A stretch of DNA of 64,000 nucleotides. Source: Beta vulgaris subsp. vulgaris. Lineage: Eukaryota; Streptophyta; Magnoliopsida; Caryophyllales; Amaranthaceae. The notes below the pieces were generated by a model. It made no database searches. It saw only the letters and a list, made by a program, of their open reading frames with translations, and was not told the origin of the DNA. The position numbers were made by a program, and so were the translations under genes. Below, in pieces: positions 1-13,200 of the stretch. The DNA lies in the NCBI RefSeq assembly GCF_026745355.1, contig NC_079206.1, positions 7,725,531 through 7,789,530 of the forward strand, given 5' to 3'. Each line of letters begins with the position of its first letter. Within the stretch, counting starts at the first letter, position 1.

Positions 1-67
1 TATCCTTGAACATAGTACTTAGTTATCCAATTTATATAAAAAATCTAATAACAGATTTTTTAGATTT

Positions 68-305
68 AAGACTCCCTTCGTTCCATATTAATCAATGCAC
101 CTTCCATATCTGTTCATCCCACATTAATTGATACACTTTCTAAAATGATAATGTCCCAAACAATAATTAAGAAACACACTCCCCAATCTCCATACTCATC
201 CTTTAAAAAGTTGAGCCCCACAATCGACTAACTACAATAAAGTCAAATAGAACTCCTAAAACTTTGTGCCGGTCAAAGTGTATCGATAATATGGACAGAA
301 GAACA
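68..305. mobile_element. Stowaway-like MITE (degenerate)
   Basis: Imperfect terminal inverted repeats: left CTTCGTTCCATATTAATCAA and, on the opposite strand from about 300, CTTCTGTCCATATTATCGAT. Length near 235 bp and AT-rich interior fit a MITE of the CTCCCTCCGT class. It lies in the last visible intron of the importin gene; the rest of 1-647 shows only AT-rich DNA. Confidence 0.5.
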
Positions 306-647
306 TAAAAAGCAAAGAACTGTGAACAATACTATATACTCTTTCACAAATTCTTTAGGTAGGTTGTCCCAAAATCTGTCACACTTCTATTTTGAGTCAA
401 AGACAACAATTTAGATCACGTTTTCACTCTACTCCTTACATCACATCAACACTATTTCTCACTCCATCCCAGCACTCTCTCTTACCATTCTCTTGATGAC
501 TACGTTTATTATTACTTGCTCTGCGTGTCAAACATGTGTGAAGAAGTTAAGGGACGGAGGAAGCCGAGGGAAGTTGTTTGCAGTAACATATACAACAAAA
601 ATGCATGCAACCGAGTAAATTAAACCGAAACATGCAGAAAATCTAAC

Positions 648-3600
648 CGTCAGGTGATCAAAACTTCTTTCAATGATATCCACAAGACTCGGGAAGAAGT
701 TCAATAGCTGTGGAACCATCGATGGCGCATATGTAAGGGTAGCTTCCCACAACTGCAAGATACATTATACCAAGAGCATTCATGAGCATTCATGAGCATT
801 CCAGAATCGGAAAGTACAGATCTGTAAAATGAGATAAAGGCTTACCACCATACTGTCCTCCATAAGATTGAGCTCGTCTGGGCCATTCACATCGATTCCT
901 CTTTGCAAAATGGGTAGTAATATATTGTAGCATATAGGTGACTGATAACCAAGAGCCACAACAAAGTTTTTCAGTGCAATAAGAAGCTGCATTTGCAGAA
1001 GACTTTCTCCGGAGGATTCTTCCCATACCTTCATGTGTATAAAGTTGTTAAAAGGTGAAATGCTAGACAAGACGATCTGAACTACCATTATTTAAATTGT
1101 TAGTAAAGGCAGAAATCAAAAGTATTTAAGGGATAGACACAGCCCCACTGACAGCAAAAACAGTCTCTAACATGAAGAAGTTGGTTTCCCTTATAAAGCA
1201 ATTGTAAAAGAAAATCGAGGATTAAGCTTGAAACGTGTTCCTTTTCATATATCTAAAGAATGTTCATAGATCATATAACCAGCCCCAACTCGCAGAAAAC
1301 ATCAAAAGAGAAACTAAGACATCATTTAAGTCGAAATACTCAACTTCATTTTCATTTTCGTATAGCAAATATAACATCCACAAGGAAAAATGCCTTGCCT
1401 CTACAGCAATCTTCCCACTACAGCTTACTAAACTTTAAAAGCACTGCTGATCTATTCTTGTATCTTGAAAGCAGAATTCCATGCTTCATAATTTTCTGAT
1501 TACAGATCCAAATTCACTAGTCCCATATTAGTTTATGCACTTTCCTTTTCATCTGTCCCAAAACACTTTTTAACACATCTATTTTAAGAAGAGTCCCACT
1601 AATATTTCAATACTATTATCCTACCCCCCTTTGCCCACAATGCCAAATGCTCTCTCTCTCTTTTAATAAAATATACCCCACTATATCTCACCTTTCCTAT
1701 CACATCTAACTTTCAAATAAAATAATAATTGATAATCATCAAGAACTTATGTCCTAAAACTATGTGCGACGAATAATGTTCAAATTAATCTGTGATTAAA
1801 GGCGTAATAATAGCTACTTCCTCCTTTTTTTTTATAGCTATCCATAAGGATTTGGCATGTTTGTCAGCGCACACTTTGAAGATTGACATTTTTAATTATA
1901 CACAAGTAAACTTTGTAAAAATACACTATAACACAAATCTAATAAAATCCCACATAATTATAGTTTTCCTCAAGTATACATATTACACAAAAGGGTCGAA
2001 AGCAGAGAATGTGAGAGTCAATATAGTACAACTATTATAATACATAGACAATATATTCTTAATTGCAAAATTAGTTGAATTAACAAGACCCTGATAAGCT
2101 CTACTCAACAGCAAATAAGTAAAGCCAGCCTTCTACAAATATTTTACAACTGTCAATGTGTTCTTTTTTACTTCTACCATTTTGACTAATCGCGTTTTCC
2201 AATGTATAAGATCATACTTTTTGTTTCAAACTACCTTTAACTTTCAAGTTTTTGCGAGAAACTTCCTTATAAAATATTCGTTATCCCAAACTACCTTACT
2301 TTACCAATTTGTTGTTGAGAACTACCTAATGTCGATTTTGGACGTTGCTTTTTTTTTCAGTTCAAAATTGTGGGAGAAAACAAAGTTACCCTTTTGGAAA
2401 TTGCTTGAGATTCAAGGAGACTGAGAGGGTGATTGTTTCAATTTTAGTTTAAGTAGAAGAGGGATTTGATGGTGGATTGGTGGTACAAAGTGTCGACCAA
2501 GATAGAGAGACAGAGAGTGCGCACGCTGACAAATGGAGAACACAGGGTGGGGAAAATGAAAAAAGGGTTTGAAGAGGTCAAATGATATTACGTGACATTA
2601 AAAAAGTGGAAAAAAAGGTCGACGACGGAAACCGACATAAGATAGCTGTCAACGGCAAAATAGTATAAGTAAGGTAGTTTGGGACAACAAATTTTTTATA
2701 AGGTAGTTTCTCGCAAAAACTTGAAAGTTAAAGGTAGTTTGGGAGAAAAAATTAAAAGGTGATGTTCTGAAAATACACAGTTTACATGATAAAATTTAAA
2801 TTACTGTATAGTTTTATTATAAAGTCAAAAAGGGGTGTGTCAATAGTACAAAAAGTCAAGATAGTAGAAGTTAAAATCAGCTGGACTTAAACTTTGACTT
2901 CGCCAGACTCCATCTTAAAAGAATTTATACTGGCAGCTAGCCGATGGTGGTTGAGTGGTTTGTTCTTGCTGTTGTAGTCGTAAACTAAACCATTTTTTAC
3001 TGATAAATGGATATCTTGCGAGAACCTTTTCAACTCTCAAATGGACTAGCAAACCACATTTCCAAGAACTCATATCGAGAATACTGACTGAGTTCGTCCC
3101 TCTGGCCTTTGGTGGACTAAATAACATTCATTATTTTGCAGTCGTAAACTAAACCATTTATGTATCTTACTAGAAAAGGAAGGAGACGAACATATGACTA
3201 AAAGTGATACCTTCTGAAAAAACTTTACCAACTTGTCCACATAAGGAATCACTTGACCGATATGTCCAAGAAGAACGGATATCAAATTTAAAACCTGGAC
3301 CTGGTAGAAGACAAGCAATAGCAGCAGAGAAGAATTAGCAATTAGTTTGGTTCAGGATGTAATCATGAATCACAGCCAAAAGAGTCAAAAATGTGTACAA
3401 AAACCACTACACAAATAAAAGTAATACCAAAAAATCTGACAGATCAACATGATAGATAAGATTTACTAGAAAAAAAACTCTAACACATGAATATATATGA
3501 AGATGAGCTCCTGAGTTCAGTAAAAACTAAAGACATACGAATATGAAACCCCTCAACCCTCAAAAACCGAAACCCCCCCACCCCAACCAAATAGAGAAGA

Positions 3601-6600
3601 AAGTAATGAATTTTATACAGTTATATATCAGTCAGCTATAAATGTTAAACAAAGCTCTCTCTGATGTGTGTAGTGTGCACCTTATCCCCTGGTGCTGAGA
3701 TAAGACTTAATTACTTGCTTCATCACAGTCCTTCCTCTAAGCACAATTAATAAATGCACATTTCATAGATATGACAATTGTGGAGAGTATTGCATACATC
3801 TTGCCAGACAGGAGAGATTGCAAGCTTACAACTTACTTGTATGAAGGAGCATACGTGATACTCTAGACATGTGTTTTGTGTGTTGTTCACTATAATATGG
3901 AGGGGGAGGGGTATATGGTTGGAACAGATCTGTTTTGGAGAGCCAACATTTTGGACGAGTGGTTGCTTAGAGTCTAGTGACTGTAATCCCTCTGGACTAG
4001 GAAAACGTGTTCCCTAAGATCAAGGCCAGCTAACATCCAACAGAGCTAGAAGACTCTACTAATTTTATTTGGAGCTTGGTAATTTTGTTTCTAGAAAAGG
4101 TACACCTCACAGTAACAGTGGAGCCGTTGATTTTTGTACTCATCAAGCTTATTTTATTGCCCATCAAATTAGTTACAATTTGTTGATTGTTTACCACAAA
4201 TGGACTTAAAGCATATCATCTACACGAGCCACCATGAGAAAGAATGACTAGCAGAGAAAAGAGACTTGTTCGTGTGAAATGTCAGAAAAAATTGGGGACA
4301 GATAGGTTTACCTTCGAGTCAAATTCCAAAACTTCCTCAACCAAATTAAAACACGAATCCCAACATAGTGGAAGAAGATCGGTGAACTCCTTCTCAGAGA
4401 AGTTTGAGTCTTCTATAAGCAAGCACAAAGTCCTACATGCTGCCAGCTAGAATGGAGAAAGAGTGAAACTTCATCAGCAATCATGTCATTTTGGTTTGTA
4501 TTAAGAAGAAAATAATTAATGAAGTTAACAACTGCCAGAAAGAGAGATTCAAATTCTCAAAAATATTTAAAAAGAAGAAACTGTAGAACTAGAAACCAGC
4601 TGGAACAAAAAAAAAAAAACTCTCAGCAAGGAGGAGATGGGTTCGATACCCTGACAGCAAGGTCTCTATCCTGGAGCAGCTTGATGGCAGCACAATACAC
4701 CGATCTTTTGGTATCATCTTTAATCTGCCAAGCAAGTCAGTAAAAATCAGTTAAAAATGTTAAGACATTTGAAAGAGCAAGCTAAGATGTGCCGCTGCCA
4801 TCTAAAGAACAAAAAAGATCAACTTTTTATGATTTCGGTTTTAATAAGGTTCAACGTCACAACCTTCTTTTCACTAACAAAGTCTGGAAAAATAGGACAG
4901 AAATAAATGTCCTTCACAATTCTTATCTTTGTACCAAGGAAAGAAGAGAATTGGGTGGGTGGAGAGAGATGCCCTTTCAACTCAAATCGATAATAAGGCT
5001 TCCAACCCACAAAAAATATGTTGAAAGTGGCAAGTTATTCGGGACATCCCCAAATGAGACATTAATTGTAAAACAATGCATCTCTAAACATCTCTAAAAC
5101 TGGAATATGATATTCTGAGCTTCACGTAATCGTATAGAGAACTACTAGCAAGTACAGTTACCTCTGAGACCCATTGACCAAGTATCAATGCAACCTTTCG
5201 GTGGATGACACGCATGTTCGGATGATCGTTGGTTAATTCCAATGACAAGGCACCATTAAACCTGTAATTTTGATCAAGGGTCACAAAATTTGTTACAGTG
5301 CTCACACCATCAAATCACTAATAATGGCAACATAATGAAAAGCACAGGCAAAAGAGCAGATAGAACCTCACTATCAGAAAGAAACAACGTAGAAGCAAAA
5401 AACAAACCGAAAACATTGCAACAATCATACAAATGCCAGCAGACCACCTCACATGTTGACACAAAATTTATCTTGTGGTGAACTTGTGTTACTTATGTTA
5501 GTTTAACACACCTTTATCTTTTAGGGAAAATTGACAAGAATTATCTCAACTATTGATGTTCCGCTAAAAAAATCCCAACTATGAGTTACTACAGAATAAT
5601 CCCAACTATATAACAAGTCTTCCAAAAATGCAAAATGACCTGAACGGACCTGCTTAGCAGTTTGAAAAAAATGTCATGTTGTCATACTCTTATTGATCAT
5701 CTATTAAATTTTTTTATTTTGAACTTTTTTATCCTCTTCCTCCCCCATCCCAGTGTCAATGTCACCCCCTCCCTGACCACCCCCACCACCCCGAAAATAC
5801 CCTCCACGCACTGCCACCCCTCCCTCACCTCCACCACCCCCGAAAAAAAACCCCACGCACTGCTACTCCCATCCCTCACTCCACTGCCACCACCTCCCTG
5901 ACCACCACCACCACCCGAGAAAACCCCCATGCACTGCCACCCCACAGCGGCCCCCTCCATGGCCTCCCCCACCCCCAGAAAAAACCCCTCATGCACTGCC
6001 ACCCCCTCCCTAACCTCCCCCACCCCCAGAAAAAACCCCTCACGCACTGCCACCCACTCCCCAACCTCCCCCACCCCCAAATAACCCCCCACACCTAACC
6101 TCCCGGCCCATCCTCGAAAAATACCCCCCATTCCTAAATCCCAACCCCCCCCCCACTCTCACTCTGTTCCCCCCTCGTCTCTTCCCGCTAAATATCACCC
6201 ATCGCAACCGGGTTCGTATGAATGTGGTAGAGGTTACTCTGTTTCAGAGAGGAGCCTGGCGGGGTGGGTTTTTTAGGTGTTGCTGGTTGGGGAGAGGAAG
6301 CCTCATTTCGGGGGTGGGCAGAAGAGGAAGGGGAGAAAGGCTGTTGGGTAGAGAAGAGGTTTGGTAGCAGTGGCGTAGGGGAGGAAGAGGAAGGGGAGGG
6401 GGCTAGTAGTTGGGGTGGGGGATGGTGGCTGGGTGGATGGTCGAAGGAGTGAGGGTGAAGGAGAGAGAAAGAAGAGGAAGATCTAAAAAAATGCCTTTTT
6501 TACAGGTTTCAACTCACCTGGGAACATCTTTGGAAGACAACCCCTATAGCTGGGATTATTCTGAATAACACATATTTGGGATTATTTAGTGGAACGCCTT

Positions 6601-9600
6601 GGGATTACTCTAGTCAATTTTTCCCTTCTTTTAAATGGATTTCCAGTAACAAGATACCGTGCCTCAAAGCACTTATCGCTGACTAACACAGATCAGTTAT
6701 AAAATTTACATATATGGGAGAATTAAATAAATCAATCTCAATTTATATTCTTTAATGAACAAAAATTAACCAGAATGAAAGCTGGCCATGATGACAAACA
6801 TTTTTTATATGACACTTGTTTCAACTTCATGAAAAAAAATATTTACCAGATCCAAAACATAACCAAAAAACTTTATACTTCCCTAAACAAATATATGAAC
6901 AGTCAAAAGTTCCACAAAACATCCTTCTCAAGAATCATCACCGATCAACAAAATTCCAAACCAGTAACAATGTTAGCTAAAGATTTAAAAGAAGATTATA
7001 ACCATGTAAATGTTGTGAAAAAAGCACACACCAATCTTTGAAGCTTAGGTAGTTTGAGAGTTCATAATAAACATATGCAGCGGCTCCATAAGCAGCATCT
7101 TTGAGAAGCAACCCTGAAGTAATTTCAGTCACTGAAGTAGGGCAACCGCTCATCGCTTCTTGAAGAATAGAGACAACCACAGGACCTAGAAGCTATAAAC
7201 AACCATTGTAATGTCAATATCACATGGCATCTTCTAGTCTGCAAGCAATTGTAAAGCTACATCATATAAGCATCCTAGAAATATAAGGTACGTCTATGAA
7301 AGATAAATCTTCACCTACTTGGCTGTACTTGTGAAATAAAACAATGTAAAGAGCTTCCGCACAGGGTCTTAGTTTCTCGGTCCACTGCACCATGTCCTGT
7401 TCATGATGAAAGCCTTCAGGATTTTGGCTCCATTCTTCCAAATCACTTGCTGATAAAACAAAATACCTGTGTGATGTCACAACCTTAGCTAGATGCACAA
7501 AATATATTGAAATTAATGGCCAACTACAAAGAAAGACCATACAAGAACAGCAAAAGTATGTAGTCTAAGTAGGATCGGTGCGTGTTTTAGCCCATTTAGG
7601 CATTTTTTCCTTTTTTAGAGCGAGGAGAATTTCCAGCAAAACATAACAGGAAACAAATAGTGATACATCCACCTACATCTGAAATTCAAGTTCGACAAGT
7701 AACTTCACTCTTTATAAAACTTCACCACTAAGAGTTCCTATACATGCTTTATTTAGGGAGGGGACTACACTTAACAAATCTAGTCAAACGATCAATCTAA
7801 TGAAGCAGAAGGAGAAGACACATGACAAACAAAGAAATTCAAGCCACAAAGATCAGTAGCATCCCAATTGGTGCACCTAAGTTGTTATTGTGCCTAAGTC
7901 CAAAGTCAGGCAGTGGTTAACAAACATCAGTATCAGCATCCCTGCCCGATAATTATACACCCAAAGGCTATTGATGAACTATGTTTATGGCTTTAATGTT
8001 TAGAAGCAGGCAGCTATAACAAATCCATATAATCTAATAGGTCCATACAGCATGCAAAGAAGTAGCAAAATTAACTGCTACAAAATTACCTTCGTACTAA
8101 TACATTGCACAAAAGTACCACAAGATCATTGGGGAAGAGCAAGGCAAGGTTCCCAGCAATGGCAACAGATATACTTTTCTTCCTCTGCTCTGAAGTGAGT
8201 GCATTTTCATCCACCACACGACCAATTAAGCTAGGACTGTAGTCTTTGCATTCCAGTGTAGATTTTACCAACACCATACACTGGATAAGGAATTGCTCAA
8301 ATGAAAAAAGCTCAGCCTCGGGATTGGTGATCTTATTTAAACAGAAATCCATCACTGGTGAAAGGACGCTCTTATCACCAAATGAGTAAGGATGTTTTCC
8401 CTGAAAAGCAATTAGAACCTTCATCATCTTTGTAGATGCCCTTTTTATGAAATCCCAGAACCTAGGATGCCGTTCTTGGAAAGATGAATCTGCATTTAAG
8501 TCCAACAAAACAAACATTTTTTTGAATCTAGTGAATATCAAAATAACAAGCTATAAGATTAAAATAATGAAAATAATGATTCTGTGAGCAGGAGCATGTT
8601 GCTTAATAGACTTAGGCACTGACACAACACACAGCAAGTGGAGCTCTGAAGACCACAAATATCTTCATATTGGAGTAAGAGACCTGGCGCAACAATCAGA
8701 CATAAGCAGCAAGGGAAAAAATACTTCCTAATGTGTAAAGAAATAATCAAAGTTACAACTTGGTCTAGCAAAATCATATACCCAGTAGGCAGGTCAACTG
8801 TTTCAGTAACTACCACCCAAAGTATTGCAAGCCATTCAATAATGTACTCCATTTTTCAATTCATGACCAAATATGAAATTTCCAAAAGATGGTCTCCAAT
8901 GAATATGGTGTCAAGGACACAGTTAAAAGACACAGAATCTACATAGCTGTATGCTTGCATCATAAGAATGGAAGATATCAGAGCAATGCAACAGCTACAC
9001 TTCATCCAGAAGGATGCCACTATCCAGTTTATGCTGCTTTCAGCTAGCAGCTGGTGCTCGTCACAAATGAGCCAATGCAATAAACGTAACAGCTACAATG
9101 TAAAGTTTCGACTGAGCAGCAGAAGTCAGGCTGTTAGAATTCAGAACAATATGAAAGACAAACAACACAGACAATCACAATAAAAAAAAAAAAAAAAAAT
9201 CACCACTTGAAAGTAAATGTCAAATCCCAACCCAATTGACACTTTGAAATTATAAAATGCCTTAATTATTATTGATGTTGATTATACTAACTGTATGTTT
9301 TCGGTTTGAAGTCATGGTAATAAGTTAACAATATTCATCAAGAAATACCTAAGAATTTCATTTGAAAATATTCCAGACCATGAACCACTAATTGTATCCT
9401 AAATCATGAAGCAAAATAGTAATGCAGCTTAAGGTACAACTCTAAAAGGAATTGGCATTGACCGACTCTTCTAGATAGAAACGTCCTTATATAACATTAC
9501 CATATTGATCACAAAACAAATGGAACATAATAATTTCCTGCATCCTCCTATCTGAAAGGACGTTCCAAATGTACAGAAAACCAGCATACAAACAGATAAA

Positions 9601-10203
9601 AGACACTCACTCAGTCCTCTATATATGTTCTACTTAGGCTATTAGATAATCAGTAGAAAATGGGCCGAAATGTAATTAAATGTGAATGAAAAATTGAAAG
9701 TGGGTAAGTTATTAAGCATAAGCGCATACTTTGAGTGACTAAAGTGTTGATGTGTTGCAGAGAGAAAAACTGGTAAAATAAGAAGTAAGATCTGCTTAAC
9801 ATGGAAGTTGGAAGGGTCAGCAAATATTTTACAAAGTAGGCAAGTCGAGGAAAATTTCAGGACGTCCCAAAATAATATAGCAGAAGACAAATGTGGCAGG
9901 GAGAGCGTAAAAATATGTGCAGAAAGGAAACATCATACACAGAACTTCAATAAACCCTTTTTCGAATCACTCAAAGGTGATAACAAGAGCGCACACAACC
10001 ACAGATGGCAACAAGAAATTGTTACGAGATTAAGTGAAAAGATATCTAAGATGAGAACAAACCAATATTTCATGGTAAAGTTATGCAAGGAAAAAGAAAT
10101 ACTCACCTTTTCTTCATCTCTCACCAGCCACCCCTACCCCGAAAGTTCCCCCTAATACACAAGTATCTCTCTCTTTCTCTCTACCTCCCTCCCCCCCCTC
10201 CCT

Positions 10204-10234
<31 letters not shown>

Positions 10235-13200
10235 TCTATTCCCAAGCTATGTCAATTCGGTGGAGGTGATGATCAACTCGGTTTCCTCCAGATAGCAGAA
10301 GCCCTATACTGAGCTTCTACTAATCTTTACAGTCGATGCTTACATTTTCAGATTTTTCAGATTTAGGAGTTTCAATCTAAACCTTAAATTTGAAATAACT
10401 TATCAATCTAAACCCTATATATCAGATCCAGAATATAGATCAAATCCAACAATATGTAAGAGACCGCATCATGTTTTGGGACGTACGACCCAGTTCGCAT
10501 TTTGTGGGGGCTACCTGTCATCGGGTAATAGTGGAACAAAAGGTACTCGCCCAAACCCCAAAAAAGTGTATTAGTGCCTTAGTAGTCATCGGAAAGTCAT
10601 TAAGAATAACAAACGTTTGCAAAGAAGGACAAGTATATAATTTCAAATAAAACTAGAGCCTAAAAGAGAGGAATATATTTACTTCCCCTATCCCAGATTT
10701 AAGTTAACATCATCCATTTTGTGATGACCCAGATGATAAGTTCATATATATTTTTGGTAAGCTGTTTTCTTCAAAGTTGTGGCCCGCAGGCTATGCCAAC
10801 CCACTTTTCTCTCCTCTTTCACTCTCCATAATCTCAGTGCAAAAATCTGAGTGCATGCTGCATCAGATGCTTATAAATATAGAACGAGGGTTAAACCATG
10901 CTTAGACCATAAGTCTCGAAGCCTTACAATAAGGAATTAATGATCGAACGGCGTTTAATAGCATGGGAGAAACCTCCTTGACCTGTCGGACTTCCTGAAA
11001 CGAAGAAATCATTCTCTTTCTTAATAGTATATATAATAAAGACAAAGAACATTGGTTTACAAAATTAGAAAAAGACAATCTAGGAGGAGGACCTGCAAAG
11101 ACTTGGAATCACTCTGGTTTCCAGAGATAACTAGCTGGCGTATTATCTTTAAACACAAATACCACCGCTCACACGTTAGATACAACTCATTTTGATGTGG
11201 TTCCAAGACATTTGAACTCATATTATGCACCAGCTCAGAAAAACCATGCAATATTCTCTGCACATCATTTTGCCAAAGATGCCAGCAGTATTCAAAAAAT
11301 TGAGAAGATATCTGCCAAGAGACCAACAAAACATGTTACTTAAGGCAATAGATAGAATAATTGTTTGCTGCAAATTGTCATGGTAAATAAGCAACATCCC
11401 TCGATGGCAACACCAAAGTATTATTTATTACTAGAGCTCAGCAAATAAAAACAAGAGGAACACCGAGAAAATTGAAAAAGATGTTTTAATTGGAACAAAT
11501 TGGCTAAGCCAACCTTACCTCTGCATAATTCCGTTGGTCTGAAGTTAGCCGTTTAGTTGACAGTTCCTTCAAAGTCCGGAAGAGAATCAGAAAAATTCTA
11601 TGTGAAGAAAGAACATCTGCTGATTGAAGTCGTTGGGCTAAGTTAGAAAAAAGGTCAGGCCTGCACAAGTGATCAAAATTAGCATAGATCACATGGATAG
11701 AAAAATAGAAGAGCATAAATAAAATAAAACAAAAGGTATAATACGTTAAACAGTTGCCATACCATATCGCCACATAAAGCACATTGCATTCATTCATACA
11801 ACTTTTTATAGATCTGCCAATAGAGGCACTAATTTAGGACAATGCCCTTTTCACTGGATTCTGAAATCTTGAAGTTTCTCCCTCCATTGTGAAGTATGTG
11901 TTAAGATTCATTATTGGATGTTGGCAGAACCGATGTCTACTCCAAACAAACAATACAATCAGAAACGAACCTAGTATTTCGAATGTGGAGGGGCCTATTT
12001 TTAAATAATCATAATTTAAATTCTTTAATGTGGTTTTCATTTTATCTAATATATGTAGCATCATGAATTTTAAACCTACAACTTTAAACATTAATATTAA
12101 TTTGCTATACCAAAAATTATACGAAGTTAGTATGTATATATATATTATACACAGACAAATTTGACACATTTTAAACAGTAGAATTTGTTTTATATGGAGT
12201 ATTATTTAAAAAATTTAACGAAAAGAAATGTATGAGTCAAACACAAAATCAAAGAAAAGAAGGGAGGTTATTGTTAGAGAGTAGAAACTCAATTAAAAAA
12301 AGATCATAGTTATAGAGTTACAAATATTGGAAATAAAAGCACAAAAGATGTCAACTTTGTCAACAACTAAGTGGAAAAAAGTATAACAAAAATTGAAAAG
12401 ATGATGCATTTTCTATATAGTGGGATAAAATCATAGCAGTGGTTTACTTGCTCTGACACTTCATGGGATTCGAAAATGCAACAACCAGGTTCATGAGTAT
12501 ATGGACGCGGACGGAAAGACCACTATGGCAAAGACCCTTTTGTGATAGAGAGGCGTGCAAAACCCTTTTATTCCTTAAAATACCTTTGGCTCGATAAGCA
12601 GATTTAAAATTTTGGTGGGGCCGGGGCCACCTAGGTCCCCATATAAATCCACCGCTAAATACAATATACAACTGTATTCAGTTATATACAACACTGTTTT
12701 TCTTTTGCAGACCTTAAGTATTGCATCTGTCTTGCATTAATGGGTCCCATAAAAAGCGGGAGCCTGGGTAGAATACACCTTTCAAGGAGGTATGACAATA
12801 GGAAATTAGAAGTCAAAAAAGGTTAAAAAGGAAATCTTTGTAGGATAATTGGGGTTTTTGTAAAAAGTTTGTGGTTGTAGCCAATAAGATAGAGAGTTCA
12901 TGAGACCTCTTCCTAGTCCAGAATGGTGATGCTTGGTGAGACTCTCTTGTGAAGTGAGACATGGTGTTTCAATCCAAAATAGAGGTAAGTCTAAAATTTG
13001 GGAGGTTCAGTCCAATAATGTTAACATAAATTTAGTAGGTAAATGGTTCAGGATTCTTCCTTTGAAAATTGAAACCAGAGTCCCTTAGGCATTGCATAAT
13101 CTAAAGCATATATAGATTGTGCCGAAACGGTTAAGAGTACGCATAAAACTAGAGTTGCAATGGTAGCATGTCCACAGAAGCATTTCCCGATTCATCAGGT

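Noticed and set aside
4630..4660. Box B-like GGGTTCGATACCC suggesting a SINE or tRNA
   Set aside because: It overlaps the exon 12/donor junction of the importin gene on the minus strand; no box A or target duplication.
5697..6131. Long minus-strand open frame rich in Gly, Trp and Val
   Set aside because: It follows from CCCCACC repeats in a foldback element inside an importin intron; no domain and no splice support.
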